Of a stretch of 12,410 bases of DNA, positions 5,162 through 12,410 are shown piece by piece. The number at the start of each line of letters is the position of its first letter. Position 1 is the stretch's first letter. The notes under the pieces are model-generated. The model saw only the letters and a list, made by a program, of their open reading frames with translations. It was not told where the DNA came from and ran no database searches. The position numbers and the translations under genes are program-made. This stretch comes from an uncultured Ruminococcus sp. (GTDB lineage: Bacteria; Bacillota; Clostridia; Oscillospirales; Ruminococcaceae), in contig UQXS01000052.1 in NCBI GenBank assembly GCA_900545125.1, positions 1 through 12,410 on the forward strand. The letters are read 5' to 3'.

Positions 5162-5836
5162 ATGTTACCACCTGATAACATTCTTTTCAAAGGTATCAAT
5201 CAGGATGACTGTCTCAGAATGATAAAATGCTTCAACGCCGATTTCCGGAAATACAAAGCAGGCAGCTGCATATCCGCACTCGAAAAATGCAGCGACCGTC
5301 TCGGCATTGTCATCTCCGGAAGCGTGGTTATTGTACGATATGACATCAACGGCGTGCGGACTATCATAGAATCCGTGGAAAAAGGCGGAATATTCGGCAC
5401 TTTTTTCACTTACAGCATCATGCACCGCAGCAACGCAGAGATCATCAGCGAGACCGACTGTGAGATAATGTTCGTCCACCGCAGCGAGATCACAAAACGC
5501 TGCGAAAACGCCTGTCTGTGCCATTCAAAAGTCGTAGAAAATCTGCTTGAGATCATGTCCGAAAATACCGTCCGGCTCAACCAGCGCATTGATATCCTCA
5601 GTCAGCGAACGATAGAGGGCAGACTCATAAATTATCTGCAAATTATCGAGGACAAAACACCCGAAGGAAAAACGCCTCAGATCCCATTTTCGACCACCGC
5701 TCTTTCCGACTATCTGTGCGTAAACAGGAGCGCTCTCCAGCGGCAGATAACGAAAATGAAACGCAGCGGAAAACTGGTGATATCAAAGCGGAAATTCCGT
5801 CTTAATCACGGCGGCGAGGATCATAACATAAGCTGA
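5162..5836 (+). CDS. Crp/Fnr-family transcriptional regulator
   Basis: DNA-binding regulator of 224 residues. The N-terminal cyclic-nucleotide-type beta-barrel (about 25-110) includes 'GSVVIVRYDINGVRTIIESVEKGGIFGT'-like strands; a long dimer helix (about 120-148) and a C-terminal winged helix-turn-helix follow ('TTALSDYLCVNRSALQRQI', about 178-196). The phosphate-binding cassette is not that of cAMP receptors: Thr80 stands where Crp has Glu72, and Ser90 where Crp has Arg82. An effector other than cAMP, or none, is therefore likely. There are nine cysteines, including C-x3-C-x-C at 114-120, but not an Fnr-type N-terminal cluster. The recognition helix keeps Arg189 but has Ser190 where Crp has Glu181, which fits a site with TGTTG rather than TGTGA half-sites. 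AAAGGAGG precedes the ATG. It probably represses itself and activates the divergent gene through the palindrome at 5132-5147. Its 3' end overlaps the topoisomerase A gene by 16 bases. Confidence 0.92.
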   Translation: MLPPDNILFKGINQDDCLRMIKCFNADFRKYKAGSCISALEKCSDRLGIVISGSVVIVRYDINGVRTIIESVEKGGIFGTFFTYSIMHRSNAEIISETDCEIMFVHRSEITKRCENACLCHSKVVENLLEIMSENTVRLNQRIDILSQRTIEGRLINYLQIIEDKTPEGKTPQIPFSTTALSDYLCVNRSALQRQITKMKRSGKLVISKRKFRLNHGGEDHNIS

Positions 5837-8061
5837 TTAGTGTCCCCCAGTTCCTTTGCCGGTTTTCCTGCCGCAGGAACGGATTTTGTACGATATTTTT
5901 CGTACTGTTCCGTTTCCTCCGGAATCACGGCAGCAGCAGATGAAAGAACCGCCTTTTTGCGCAGATTCATGACCTGAACTCCTTGTGAATCTCTTGTCGA
6001 TTTCGGCAGTATCAGCGCTGTATTGAAAAGAAGCGTATGTCCGCTTGAACTTCTCATCAGAATATCACAGTCATCACCGACAAAAACAGCGGCAACAAGC
6101 GGCGACTTGTCGGAATACGCTTTTGCAAGCTTTTTCCGGTTAGTCTTTGTCTCATATGATTTTACGGGAACTTTTGCCGCCTTTCCGTTTTCATAGAAAA
6201 ATACCACATATCCGCTGTAATCCGTTGTCGGGATCAGAGTTTTCAGATTTTCACCGTCGTCGAAACCAAGCTTTGCCGGAATATAATCTCCCATAAGGCT
6301 TGCTTTCGTATCGTCAAATGCGCTTGCCCTCGACTTATAAGCCTGCGATTTATCCGAAAGAAAAATAAGATCGGTTTTATTTGATGCTTCAAAGGACTGT
6401 GTGATAAAATCTCCGTCTTTCAGTTTGTGTTCGCTGCTCATCCGGAGCGACTGCGGAGTGATCTTCTTGAAATATCCGCTGTCGGTGACAAAAATATTAA
6501 CAGGATAATCCGGGGTATCGTCCGTCAGAACTTCGTCCTCCACATCGGACTGATAGTAAAACATTGTCTTTCTTGGCTGGGCGTAATTCTTTATGACACG
6601 ACGAAGTTCTTCAATAATAATTTTTCTGACTTTTTTCTTGTCACGAAGAATTTCTTCCAGTTCGCCTATTTCCTTTCTGAGCTGATCCACTTCTTCTACA
6701 CGGCGAAGAATATACTGCCTGTTGATATTTCGCAGTTTGATTTCAGCCACATATTCAGCCTGTACCACGTCTATGCCAAATCCCACCATGAGATTCGGAA
6801 CAACATCCGACTCATTTTCTGTTTCCCGTATAATGCGGATAGCCTTGTCAATATCGAGAAGTATTTTGGAAAGAGCCTCCAGCAGATGCAGTTTTTCTTT
6901 TTTCTTCTGAAGTTCAAAATACGTGCGCCTCTGAACGCATTCTTCACGGAAAGCCGTCCACTCCGTAAGTATCTCACGAACACCCATGACACGTGGAGTT
7001 CCGGCTATAAGAATATTGAAATTACATGGATAGCTGTCCTGCAAAGGCGTCAGCCGGTAAAGCTTCTGCATAAGTTTATCGGGATCTGTTCCTCTTTTCA
7101 GATCTATAGCAATTTTAAGACCGTCAATGTCAGTTTCGTCACGGATATATGAAACTTCACGTATCTTGCCCTGCTTTACCAGATCAACGATCTTATCAAT
7201 AATAGCCTCAATTGTCGTGGTATAGGGTATCTGTGTGATTTCCAGACAATTCGCAGCCTTGTCGAAACTGTACTTTGACCGTACCTTTATGCTTCCCCTG
7301 CCCGTTTCAAAGACTTTTCTAAGCTCCTCTTCGTCGTAGAGCATTAGTCCTCCGCCGGGGAAATCCGGGCCTTTCATCGTGCTGATTATATCATGATCCG
7401 GATTTTTCATCAGTGCAATAGTCGTTTCGCAGACTTCCTCCAGATTGAACGGACAAACATTGCTTGCCATAGAAACAGCAATTCCCGTATTTGAATTCAC
7501 CAGAACCGACGGAAAAGCTACCGGCAGAAGCGTAGGCTCCTGCATTGTATTGTCATAGTTCGGGACAAAATCCACGGTATCACTGTCAATATCACGAAAA
7601 AGCTCGTTGCATATCTTTTCCAGTTTTACTTCCGTATAACGTGATGCGGCAAATCGCATCTTGCTTGAATACTGCTTTCCGAAATTTCCCTTTGAATCCA
7701 CATACGGGTGGAGCAGCGATTCATTTCCCCGTGTCAGGCGGACAAGGGTTTCATATATCGCCTGATCTCCATGGGGATTCAGCTTCATCGTCTCGCCGAC
7801 AACGTTGGCAGACTTGGAGCGTTCCTTGTCAGGATTCAGCAGTCCCCTTTTATACATCATGTATAAAAGTTTCCGGTGAGAGGGTTTGAAACCGTCGATT
7901 TCCGGCAGAGCTCTTGATATGATAACGCTCATTGCATAGGGCATATAATTCTTTTTCAGAGTATCGGCTATCTGCTCGTTTACAACACTGCCCGAACCCT
8001 CGATATACGCTTCATGCCTGAAAGCATTTTTTTTCTTTGGAACTTCTTTTTTTCTTGGCAT
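5821..8061 (-). CDS. parC: Type IIA DNA topoisomerase subunit A (ParC/GyrA family)
   Basis: DNA cleavage-religation subunit of a heterotetrameric topoisomerase, partner of the B subunit just upstream. In the 746 residues I see 'RALPEIDGFKPSHRKLLY' (50-67), the 'NPHGDQAIYETLVR' winged-helix segment (95-108), 'GNFG' (125-128) and the catalytic Arg-Tyr pair in 'AASRYTEVKL' (Tyr142). A long coiled coil with 'LRKEIGELEEILRDKK' follows at roughly 455-475, then a beta-rich C-terminal domain. No GyrA-box is evident, so ParC-like decatenation is more likely than supercoiling. Departures from the usual form: Gln100 replaces the Ser of E. coli GyrA Ser83, the one-residue-shorter 'EIDGFKP' replaces 'VRDGLKP', and the segment between GNFG and RYTE is two residues longer and lacks the 'DGD'. 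AAGGAG precedes the ATG. It lies 34 bases after the B gene. parC versus a gyrase paralogue cannot be settled here. Confidence 0.9.
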   Translation of the reverse strand: MPRKKEVPKKKNAFRHEAYIEGSGSVVNEQIADTLKKNYMPYAMSVIISRALPEIDGFKPSHRKLLYMMYKRGLLNPDKERSKSANVVGETMKLNPHGDQAIYETLVRLTRGNESLLHPYVDSKGNFGKQYSSKMRFAASRYTEVKLEKICNELFRDIDSDTVDFVPNYDNTMQEPTLLPVAFPSVLVNSNTGIAVSMASNVCPFNLEEVCETTIALMKNPDHDIISTMKGPDFPGGGLMLYDEEELRKVFETGRGSIKVRSKYSFDKAANCLEITQIPYTTTIEAIIDKIVDLVKQGKIREVSYIRDETDIDGLKIAIDLKRGTDPDKLMQKLYRLTPLQDSYPCNFNILIAGTPRVMGVREILTEWTAFREECVQRRTYFELQKKKEKLHLLEALSKILLDIDKAIRIIRETENESDVVPNLMVGFGIDVVQAEYVAEIKLRNINRQYILRRVEEVDQLRKEIGELEEILRDKKKVRKIIIEELRRVIKNYAQPRKTMFYYQSDVEDEVLTDDTPDYPVNIFVTDSGYFKKITPQSLRMSSEHKLKDGDFITQSFEASNKTDLIFLSDKSQAYKSRASAFDDTKASLMGDYIPAKLGFDDGENLKTLIPTTDYSGYVVFFYENGKAAKVPVKSYETKTNRKKLAKAYSDKSPLVAAVFVGDDCDILMRSSSGHTLLFNTALILPKSTRDSQGVQVMNLRKKAVLSSAAAVIPEETEQYEKYRTKSVPAAGKPAKELGDTNQLML

Positions 8062-8095
8062 TAATTATTCTCCTTGCTTCAAATAGTCAGCCGTA

Positions 8096-10075
8096 TCAGC
8101 TTATATCCGCTAATTCAAGATAATCCGCACCGTACTGCGAAATATAGTCCTTGCGTCCCTGAAGATCGTCGCCGAGAAGCATTTCAAAAATCTCTGCCGA
8201 CTCTTTTATGTCATCCGCAGTGACTTTGATAAGACGTCTTGTTTCCGGATTCATTGTAGTCAGGCTCATCATATCCGGCTCATTCTCACCCAGACCTTTA
8301 GAACGCTGTATGGTATGCTTTTTGTCGCCGATAGCATCGAGGATACGCTGCTTTTCCTGTTCCGTATATGCAAAATATGTTTTTTCCTTTGTGTTTATCT
8401 CAAAAAGCGGAGACTCGGCAATATATACATATCCCTGCTCGATAAGCGTAGGCGTCAGTCTGTAAAGCATGGTGAGTATAAGTGTTCTGATCTGGAATCC
8501 GTCAACATCCGCATCGGTACATATAACGATCTTGCTCCACCGGAAATTATCAATATTGAAAGTAGATAATTCCTTGTTTGCCTTGGCGTTTACTTCTACT
8601 CCACAGCCAAGAACTTTTATCAGGTCGGTGATTATCTCACTTTTGAAAATTTTAGCGTACTCCGCTTTGAGACAGTTCAGAATCTTTCCACGTACAGGAA
8701 TAATTGCCTGGAATTCGGCATCTCTCGCAAGTTTTACAGAACCTAAAGCCGAATCGCCCTCCACGATGTAAATTTCACGGCGTGAAACATCTTTCGTGCG
8801 GCAGTCAACGAATTTTTCAACCATGTTTGACAGATCAATAGTTCCCGACAGCTTCTTTTTCATATTTAGACGTGTCTTTTCGGCGTTTTCACGGCTGCGC
8901 TTATTCAGCAGCACCTGTTCGGAAATACGTTTTGCATCGTCGGGATTTTCCATAAAATAAATCTCCAGCTGATGCTTTAAGAAATCTGTCATGGCTTCAT
9001 AAATAAACTTATTGGTTATCGCTTTTTTTGTCTGGTTCTCATACGAAGTCTGTGTAGAGAACGAAGAAGAAACGATAACAAGGCACTCTTCAACATCTAC
9101 AAATGTAACCTTCGCCTCATTCTTCTGATAACCGTTCACCGATTTGATATAGGAATCAAGCTGTGATACAAACGCCTGTTTTACGGCTCTCTCCGGAGAA
9201 CCGCCATGCTCAAGAAAACTGGAGTTATGATAGTATTCTGTCAGTTTAATCTTATTTGAAAAAGTAAGAGCCACATCAAGCTTGACCTTATATTCCGGCT
9301 TATCCTCACGGTCTCTGCCACGCCTTTCAGCTGTCCAGTGCTGAACCGGAGTCATCGCCATATCTCCGGCAATCTCCTTCACATAATCGGTTATGCCGTT
9401 TTCGTAAATGAATTCTTCTTCGTCAAAACCGCCGCTTTCGTTTTCGCTCCTGAATATGAACAGGATATTTGGATTTACTACCGCCTGCCGTTTCAGAATA
9501 TCACGGAAAAAATCGTCGGAAACCTCAATATCAGTGAAAACATCCAGATCGGGACGCCAGCGTGTCTTTGTACCGGTCTGCTTCTTTTTGCATGGTTCTT
9601 TTTTAAGACCGCCGACATTTTCACCCTTTTCAAAATGAAGTCCGTATCGGAATCCGTCACGAATGACTTCAACGTCCATATATTCCGAAGAAAACTGCGT
9701 TGCGCAAAGACCCAGACCGTTAAGCCCCAGTGAATACTCATAGGATTCAGCGGAATCGTCATATTTTCCGCCGGCATACAGCTCGCAGTAAACAAGTTCC
9801 CAGTTATAGCGCTGTTCGGAATTATTGAAATCAACGGGACATCCTCTGCCAAAATCTTCGACTTCAATATCATTATTGCGAAAATGAGTTATTATGATCC
9901 TGCTTCCGTAACCCTCACGTGCCTCATCTATAGAATTGGAAATAACCTCGAAGATCGAATGCTCGCATCCGTCAAGACCGTCCGATCCGAAAATTACTGC
10001 CGGACGCTTCCGGACCTTATCCGCACCTTTGAGCATGGTGATGCTTTCATTGCCGTAATCCTTTTTCTTAGCCAT
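8096..10075 (-). CDS. parE: Type IIA DNA topoisomerase subunit B (ParE/GyrB family)
   Basis: ATPase/TOPRIM subunit that drives strand passage with the A subunit encoded next. The 659 residues show, in order: 'RKRPAVIFG' (22-30, usually RKRPGMYIG), the GHKL Mg-binding Asn in 'SNSIDEA' (Asn47), 'EDFGRGCPVD' (73-82, usually DNGRGIPVD), 'AGGKYDD' (101-107), 'GLNGLG' (117-122), the transducer Lys in 'QTK' (348-350), TOPRIM 'EGDSA' (439-443), 'RGKILN' (462-467), 'DADVDG' (521-526) and 'KGLGE' near the C-terminus. All catalytic signatures are present, but several normally rigid motif positions differ. This points to a divergent clostridial lineage, not the standard gyrase. GAGG lies close to the ATG, somewhat near it. 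The gene has its own promoter and is first in a two-gene unit. It could be a third type IIA enzyme if the genome also has regular gyrAB and parEC. Confidence 0.9.
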   Translation of the reverse strand: MAKKKDYGNESITMLKGADKVRKRPAVIFGSDGLDGCEHSIFEVISNSIDEAREGYGSRIIITHFRNNDIEVEDFGRGCPVDFNNSEQRYNWELVYCELYAGGKYDDSAESYEYSLGLNGLGLCATQFSSEYMDVEVIRDGFRYGLHFEKGENVGGLKKEPCKKKQTGTKTRWRPDLDVFTDIEVSDDFFRDILKRQAVVNPNILFIFRSENESGGFDEEEFIYENGITDYVKEIAGDMAMTPVQHWTAERRGRDREDKPEYKVKLDVALTFSNKIKLTEYYHNSSFLEHGGSPERAVKQAFVSQLDSYIKSVNGYQKNEAKVTFVDVEECLVIVSSSFSTQTSYENQTKKAITNKFIYEAMTDFLKHQLEIYFMENPDDAKRISEQVLLNKRSRENAEKTRLNMKKKLSGTIDLSNMVEKFVDCRTKDVSRREIYIVEGDSALGSVKLARDAEFQAIIPVRGKILNCLKAEYAKIFKSEIITDLIKVLGCGVEVNAKANKELSTFNIDNFRWSKIVICTDADVDGFQIRTLILTMLYRLTPTLIEQGYVYIAESPLFEINTKEKTYFAYTEQEKQRILDAIGDKKHTIQRSKGLGENEPDMMSLTTMNPETRRLIKVTADDIKESAEIFEMLLGDDLQGRKDYISQYGADYLELADIS

Positions 10076-10112
10076 TTATCCTCTGCCTTTCACCTATTTA
10101 AACATACTTTTT

Positions 10113-10141
10113 ATTCTATCACATATCGAAAATTTTTTCAA
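10113..10141 (-). promoter_or_regulatory. Promoter of the topoisomerase unit
   Basis: The minus strand reads TTGAAA (10141-10136), 17 bases, TAGAAT (10118-10113), each box one base off consensus. The predicted start point is near 10106, about 30 bases before the ATG at 10075. Confidence 0.75.
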
Positions 10142-10163
10142 GCATTTTTTATTTTAACAAAAG

Positions 10164-10197
10164 GAAAAATATAAAAAGGCGGCAAGTTACCGCCTTT
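10164..10197 (-). terminator. Intrinsic terminator after the ArsC/Spx-family gene
   Basis: AAAGGCGG (10175-10182) pairs with CCGCCTTT (10190-10197) in an 8-bp stem with a 7-base loop, followed on the minus strand by TTTTTATATTTTT. It begins 11 bases after the stop codon and separates the addB unit from the topoisomerase unit. Confidence 0.92.
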
Positions 10198-10208
10198 CTA
10201 TATACTCC

Positions 10209-10556
10209 TCAAATAATCTTTTCCCATTCCGATTCCTTAAATCCTACAAGAACCATATCATCTGTCACAAGAATGGGTCTTTTCACCAGCATTCCGTCGC
10301 TGGCGAGCAGCCTGAGCTTTTCTTCGTCGGTCATATCGTCAAGCTTGTCTTTCAGATTCATCGAACGGTATATCATTCCGCTGGTGTTGAAAAATCTTTT
10401 CAGCGGCAAACCGGATTTTTCATACCATTCTTTCAGCTCTTCATAAGTCGGATTTTCTTCCTTAATATTTCTTGAACTATACTCAATTCCCTTTGAATCA
10501 AGCCGGTTCTGAGCCTTTTTGCAAGTCGTACATTTAGGATAACATATAAATTTCAT
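10209..10556 (-). CDS. ArsC/Spx/YffB-family thioredoxin-fold protein
   Basis: Small soluble protein (115 residues) of the arsenate reductase-like family, which includes Spx, MgsR and YffB. The N-terminus 'FICYPKCTTCKKA' has a CXXC redox pair at Cys9 and Cys12 plus Cys5. 'NIKEENPT' (30-37), 'KRPILVTDD' (92-100) and 'VLVGFKESEW' (102-111) are typical family segments. Spx from Bacillus (about 131 residues) also has CXXC but a longer, different C-terminus, so this is closer to the uncharacterised ArsC-like branch than to a proven Spx regulator or arsenate reductase. No arsenic genes are nearby. The ATG overlaps the addB stop (ATGA), and GGAGGT lies 7 bases upstream inside addB, so the two are translationally coupled. 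The product's role with AddB is unknown; a redox or stress function is inference. Confidence 0.88.
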   Translation of the reverse strand: MKFICYPKCTTCKKAQNRLDSKGIEYSSRNIKEENPTYEELKEWYEKSGLPLKRFFNTSGMIYRSMNLKDKLDDMTDEEKLRLLASDGMLVKRPILVTDDMVLVGFKESEWEKII

Positions 10557-12410
10557 TTTTTTACCTCCATTATTTCTTCTGCCTCTGCTACGCTTTCCGG
10601 GGTGGGTTCTCTGAACCGTTCAAGCTTTGCATTATCGCAGATATTCACATAATTGCAGTATCTGCATGGTACAGTTCCGCCGGAAACAAGCGGCACAGCT
10701 TCCGCATTTCCCGCAAGCAGAGTTTCCGCCATTTCTTTCAGCTTTCCATATGAAAAATCACGCAGGCGCTCCATTGATTCCCGTGAAATACAGGAAGATC
10801 CGGCATACAGTTCGCCTGATTTTTTCAGCTTTGCCGGAATATAATTTCCTTCAACGCCGTTTTCCATAGCGTTCAGAACCTTCATATCGCTGAGCACCAG
10901 ACCGCTTGTTTTCAGCGAAGAATTCAGCATTTCACTATTGAAGCTGTTAATTTTGCAGCTTTCCGGTGAAAAATCCTGAAGCTGCACGGGTGAATACAGG
11001 ACTCCTGCCGGCTGATAATCTTCGTACATTCCACCCTCATCTGTTGCCGAAAACAGATACATCAGCATTTGCAGGTTGATTCCGCTGGCGAGTGCGACAG
11101 GAGTTATATTTTTGCGGCTGCTCTTATAATCAACTATGCGGACGTATTTTTCACCGTCTATTTCACAGATATCCGCTCTGTCAACCACACCGCCGAACTC
11201 AAGCCTGTATTTATCGCCGAAAGCAATTGACACGGAGTTCTTATTGCTGAGATCAAGCTCATACGAATGCGGAATAAAATCAGATGCCATAAGCGACTGC
11301 TGCGTATGAATAAAAACATTTGTCATACGCTCGGTTATCTTTTTGAATATCATGTCAGATCTCGGATCTTTTACAAAATCTCCGGAAAGTCTCTCTTCAC
11401 GGAATTTATCGGCGCAGCTGCCGATCTCACGTGTAAAATCATCATATGACAATTTCAGAAAGCTTTCCTTTGAACGTGAAGCCAGAATGTTTTTGAAACA
11501 AATATGAAAGAGATCTCCTGCAGCTCTGGCATCAAATTCCATTTTCTCGTTTGAGAAAAGGCGCAGACACCTATCGCAGAAATACCGGAAATGGCACTGA
11601 TTGAACTCATCCAGTCCTGACGGAGAAATAATCAGCGGATCAAAGCTTTTAAGCTTCTGCATAATACTGCTGTCAATCGTGAAATCCTGCTTATATGAAC
11701 TGCGGCTGAGCACGTATGAGATACGGCTCTTATAGCTGTCATCACTGCAAAGGACATGATTAAGCGATGCGGATTCTATACTTCCCGGATCTCTGTTCTG
11801 CATATAATGATAGAACGCCGAATGCAGGGTAACGGCATAGAAATGAGGCGGAGTGTCCCTGATGGTAAGCCGCATACTGTTATCTCCGAACATCGCTGTT
11901 ATACTGTCGATTACCTGAGACGGATATTTTGCCTGTCCGGACAGATCCGACAGCGGATATGTTATATACAGCTTTTCCGAAGCTGCCGACAAAGCCTTGT
12001 ACACCACAAGCCGTTCGGATGCAATAAGATCAGAAAGAGGACGTGATATCTCTATACCGTTTTTCGACAGCTTTATCTTGTCTGATTCCGAAAAAAGTCC
12101 GTGAATATTTACGAAGTTCGGAAAATCTCCATCATTTGAACCAATAGCAAAAACTACTCTGGGCGCATTGAGACGTGCTGTCCGTGAAGAAGCAGCAATA
12201 ACGGCATCAAGTGTCTGGGGCGGAACAGAATATTTTATTCTGCCGGTCATTGACCGGATAATCTTTACCAGTTCGCTGAATCTGATCTCTTTTTCTCCGA
12301 GAGTGCTGCTTATACTATCCAAAATATCTATGAGACACCCCCATAAGCGTTTCAGCTCTGAGGCTTCAAAATCAAGGTTTTCCCTTATCAGCTTTCCCAT
12401 AAGCCTGCCG
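10553..12410 (-). CDS. addB: ATP-dependent nuclease subunit B, AddB (N-terminal part cut by window edge)
   Basis: C-terminal 618 or so residues of AddB, which with AddA forms the helicase-nuclease that processes double-strand breaks and loads RecA in Bacillota. The frame stays open to the right edge, so the Met at 12400 is internal; full AddB is usually about 1,100-1,200 residues. Counting from that Met: 'FAIGSNDGDFP' (84-94) is from the inactive helicase-like region. The first iron-sulfur Cys is in 'FNQCHFRYFC' (about 269). The PD-(D/E)XK nuclease has 'GVVDRAD' (404-410), 'VDYKS' (423-427) and a Q-x3-Y motif (444-448). The last three cluster cysteines are C-x2-C-x5-C (579, 582, 588), matching the spacing of the 4Fe-4S staple in Bacillus AddB. 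The nuclease site looks intact. addA would lie elsewhere, since the downstream gene is the small ArsC-family protein. Confidence 0.92.
   Translation of the reverse strand, partial: GRLMGKLIRENLDFEASELKRLWGCLIDILDSISSTLGEKEIRFSELVKIIRSMTGRIKYSVPPQTLDAVIAASSRTARLNAPRVVFAIGSNDGDFPNFVNIHGLFSESDKIKLSKNGIEISRPLSDLIASERLVVYKALSAASEKLYITYPLSDLSGQAKYPSQVIDSITAMFGDNSMRLTIRDTPPHFYAVTLHSAFYHYMQNRDPGSIESASLNHVLCSDDSYKSRISYVLSRSSYKQDFTIDSSIMQKLKSFDPLIISPSGLDEFNQCHFRYFCDRCLRLFSNEKMEFDARAAGDLFHICFKNILASRSKESFLKLSYDDFTREIGSCADKFREERLSGDFVKDPRSDMIFKKITERMTNVFIHTQQSLMASDFIPHSYELDLSNKNSVSIAFGDKYRLEFGGVVDRADICEIDGEKYVRIVDYKSSRKNITPVALASGINLQMLMYLFSATDEGGMYEDYQPAGVLYSPVQLQDFSPESCKINSFNSEMLNSSLKTSGLVLSDMKVLNAMENGVEGNYIPAKLKKSGELYAGSSCISRESMERLRDFSYGKLKEMAETLLAGNAEAVPLVSGGTVPCRYCNYVNICDNAKLERFREPTPESVAEAEEIMEVKK

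Noticed and set aside
5865..5879. TTCCTG-CCG-CAGGAA hairpin about 30 bases after the regulator stop, as a plus-strand terminator
   Set aside because: The stem is only 6 bp, lies inside the topoisomerase A coding region, and is not followed immediately by a T-run.
6427..7152. Long plus-strand open frame (241 codons) opposite the topoisomerase A gene
   Set aside because: It is antisense to a gene with clear domain motifs, its translation shows no family feature, and it has no ribosome binding site; it is a shadow frame.
10209..10556. True arsenate reductase or Spx regulator
   Set aside because: The family match is clear, but no arsenic genes are nearby and the C-terminus differs from Spx, so neither specific function is supported.

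Overview
The window looks like core chromosome of an anaerobic, moderately AT-rich Gram-positive bacterium of the class Clostridia, most likely Oscillospiraceae/Ruminococcus-like. The grounds are strong AGGAGG-type ribosome binding sites, sigma-A promoters, a reverse-order rubrerythrin, AddB rather than RecBCD, and a MinD-like gene next to mgsA. The family-level placement is inference. I see no tRNA, rRNA, CRISPR array, insertion sequence or phage gene.

All genes but one lie on the minus strand, so the units read from the right end leftwards. At the right end is the C-terminal part of AddB (cut by the window edge), translationally coupled by a 4-base overlap to a small CXXC thioredoxin-fold protein of the ArsC/Spx family, and closed by a good terminator. 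Next comes a two-gene unit with its own promoter, encoding the B and A subunits of a divergent type IIA topoisomerase (ParE/ParC-like). The A gene ends tail-to-tail with, and overlaps by 16 bases, the only plus-strand gene, a Crp/Fnr-family regulator.

That regulator is divergent from a small 87-residue protein that resembles the C-terminal glycyl-radical loop of the anaerobic ribonucleotide reductase NrdD. The roughly 100 bp between them hold two promoters with overlapping -10 boxes and one perfect 16-bp palindrome of Crp/Fnr geometry. The palindrome is centred at -41.5 from the inferred start point of the small gene and just inside the transcribed region of the regulator gene. Further left is a reverse rubrerythrin (peroxide detoxification) with a promoter and terminator, then a minD-like/mgsA pair behind a perfect-consensus promoter, then hisS-aspS (aspS cut by the left edge).

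Most of the window is ordinary housekeeping sequence. The part worth following up is the divergon at about 4794-5836: a stand-alone NrdD-like glycyl-radical-loop protein under an apparent dual-action Crp-family site, next to an oxygen-stress gene. Secondary points are a methylglyoxal synthase homologue with changed catalytic positions, a MinD-like ATPase without a recognisable membrane-targeting tail, and a topoisomerase A subunit with Gln at the fluoroquinolone-determining Ser position.
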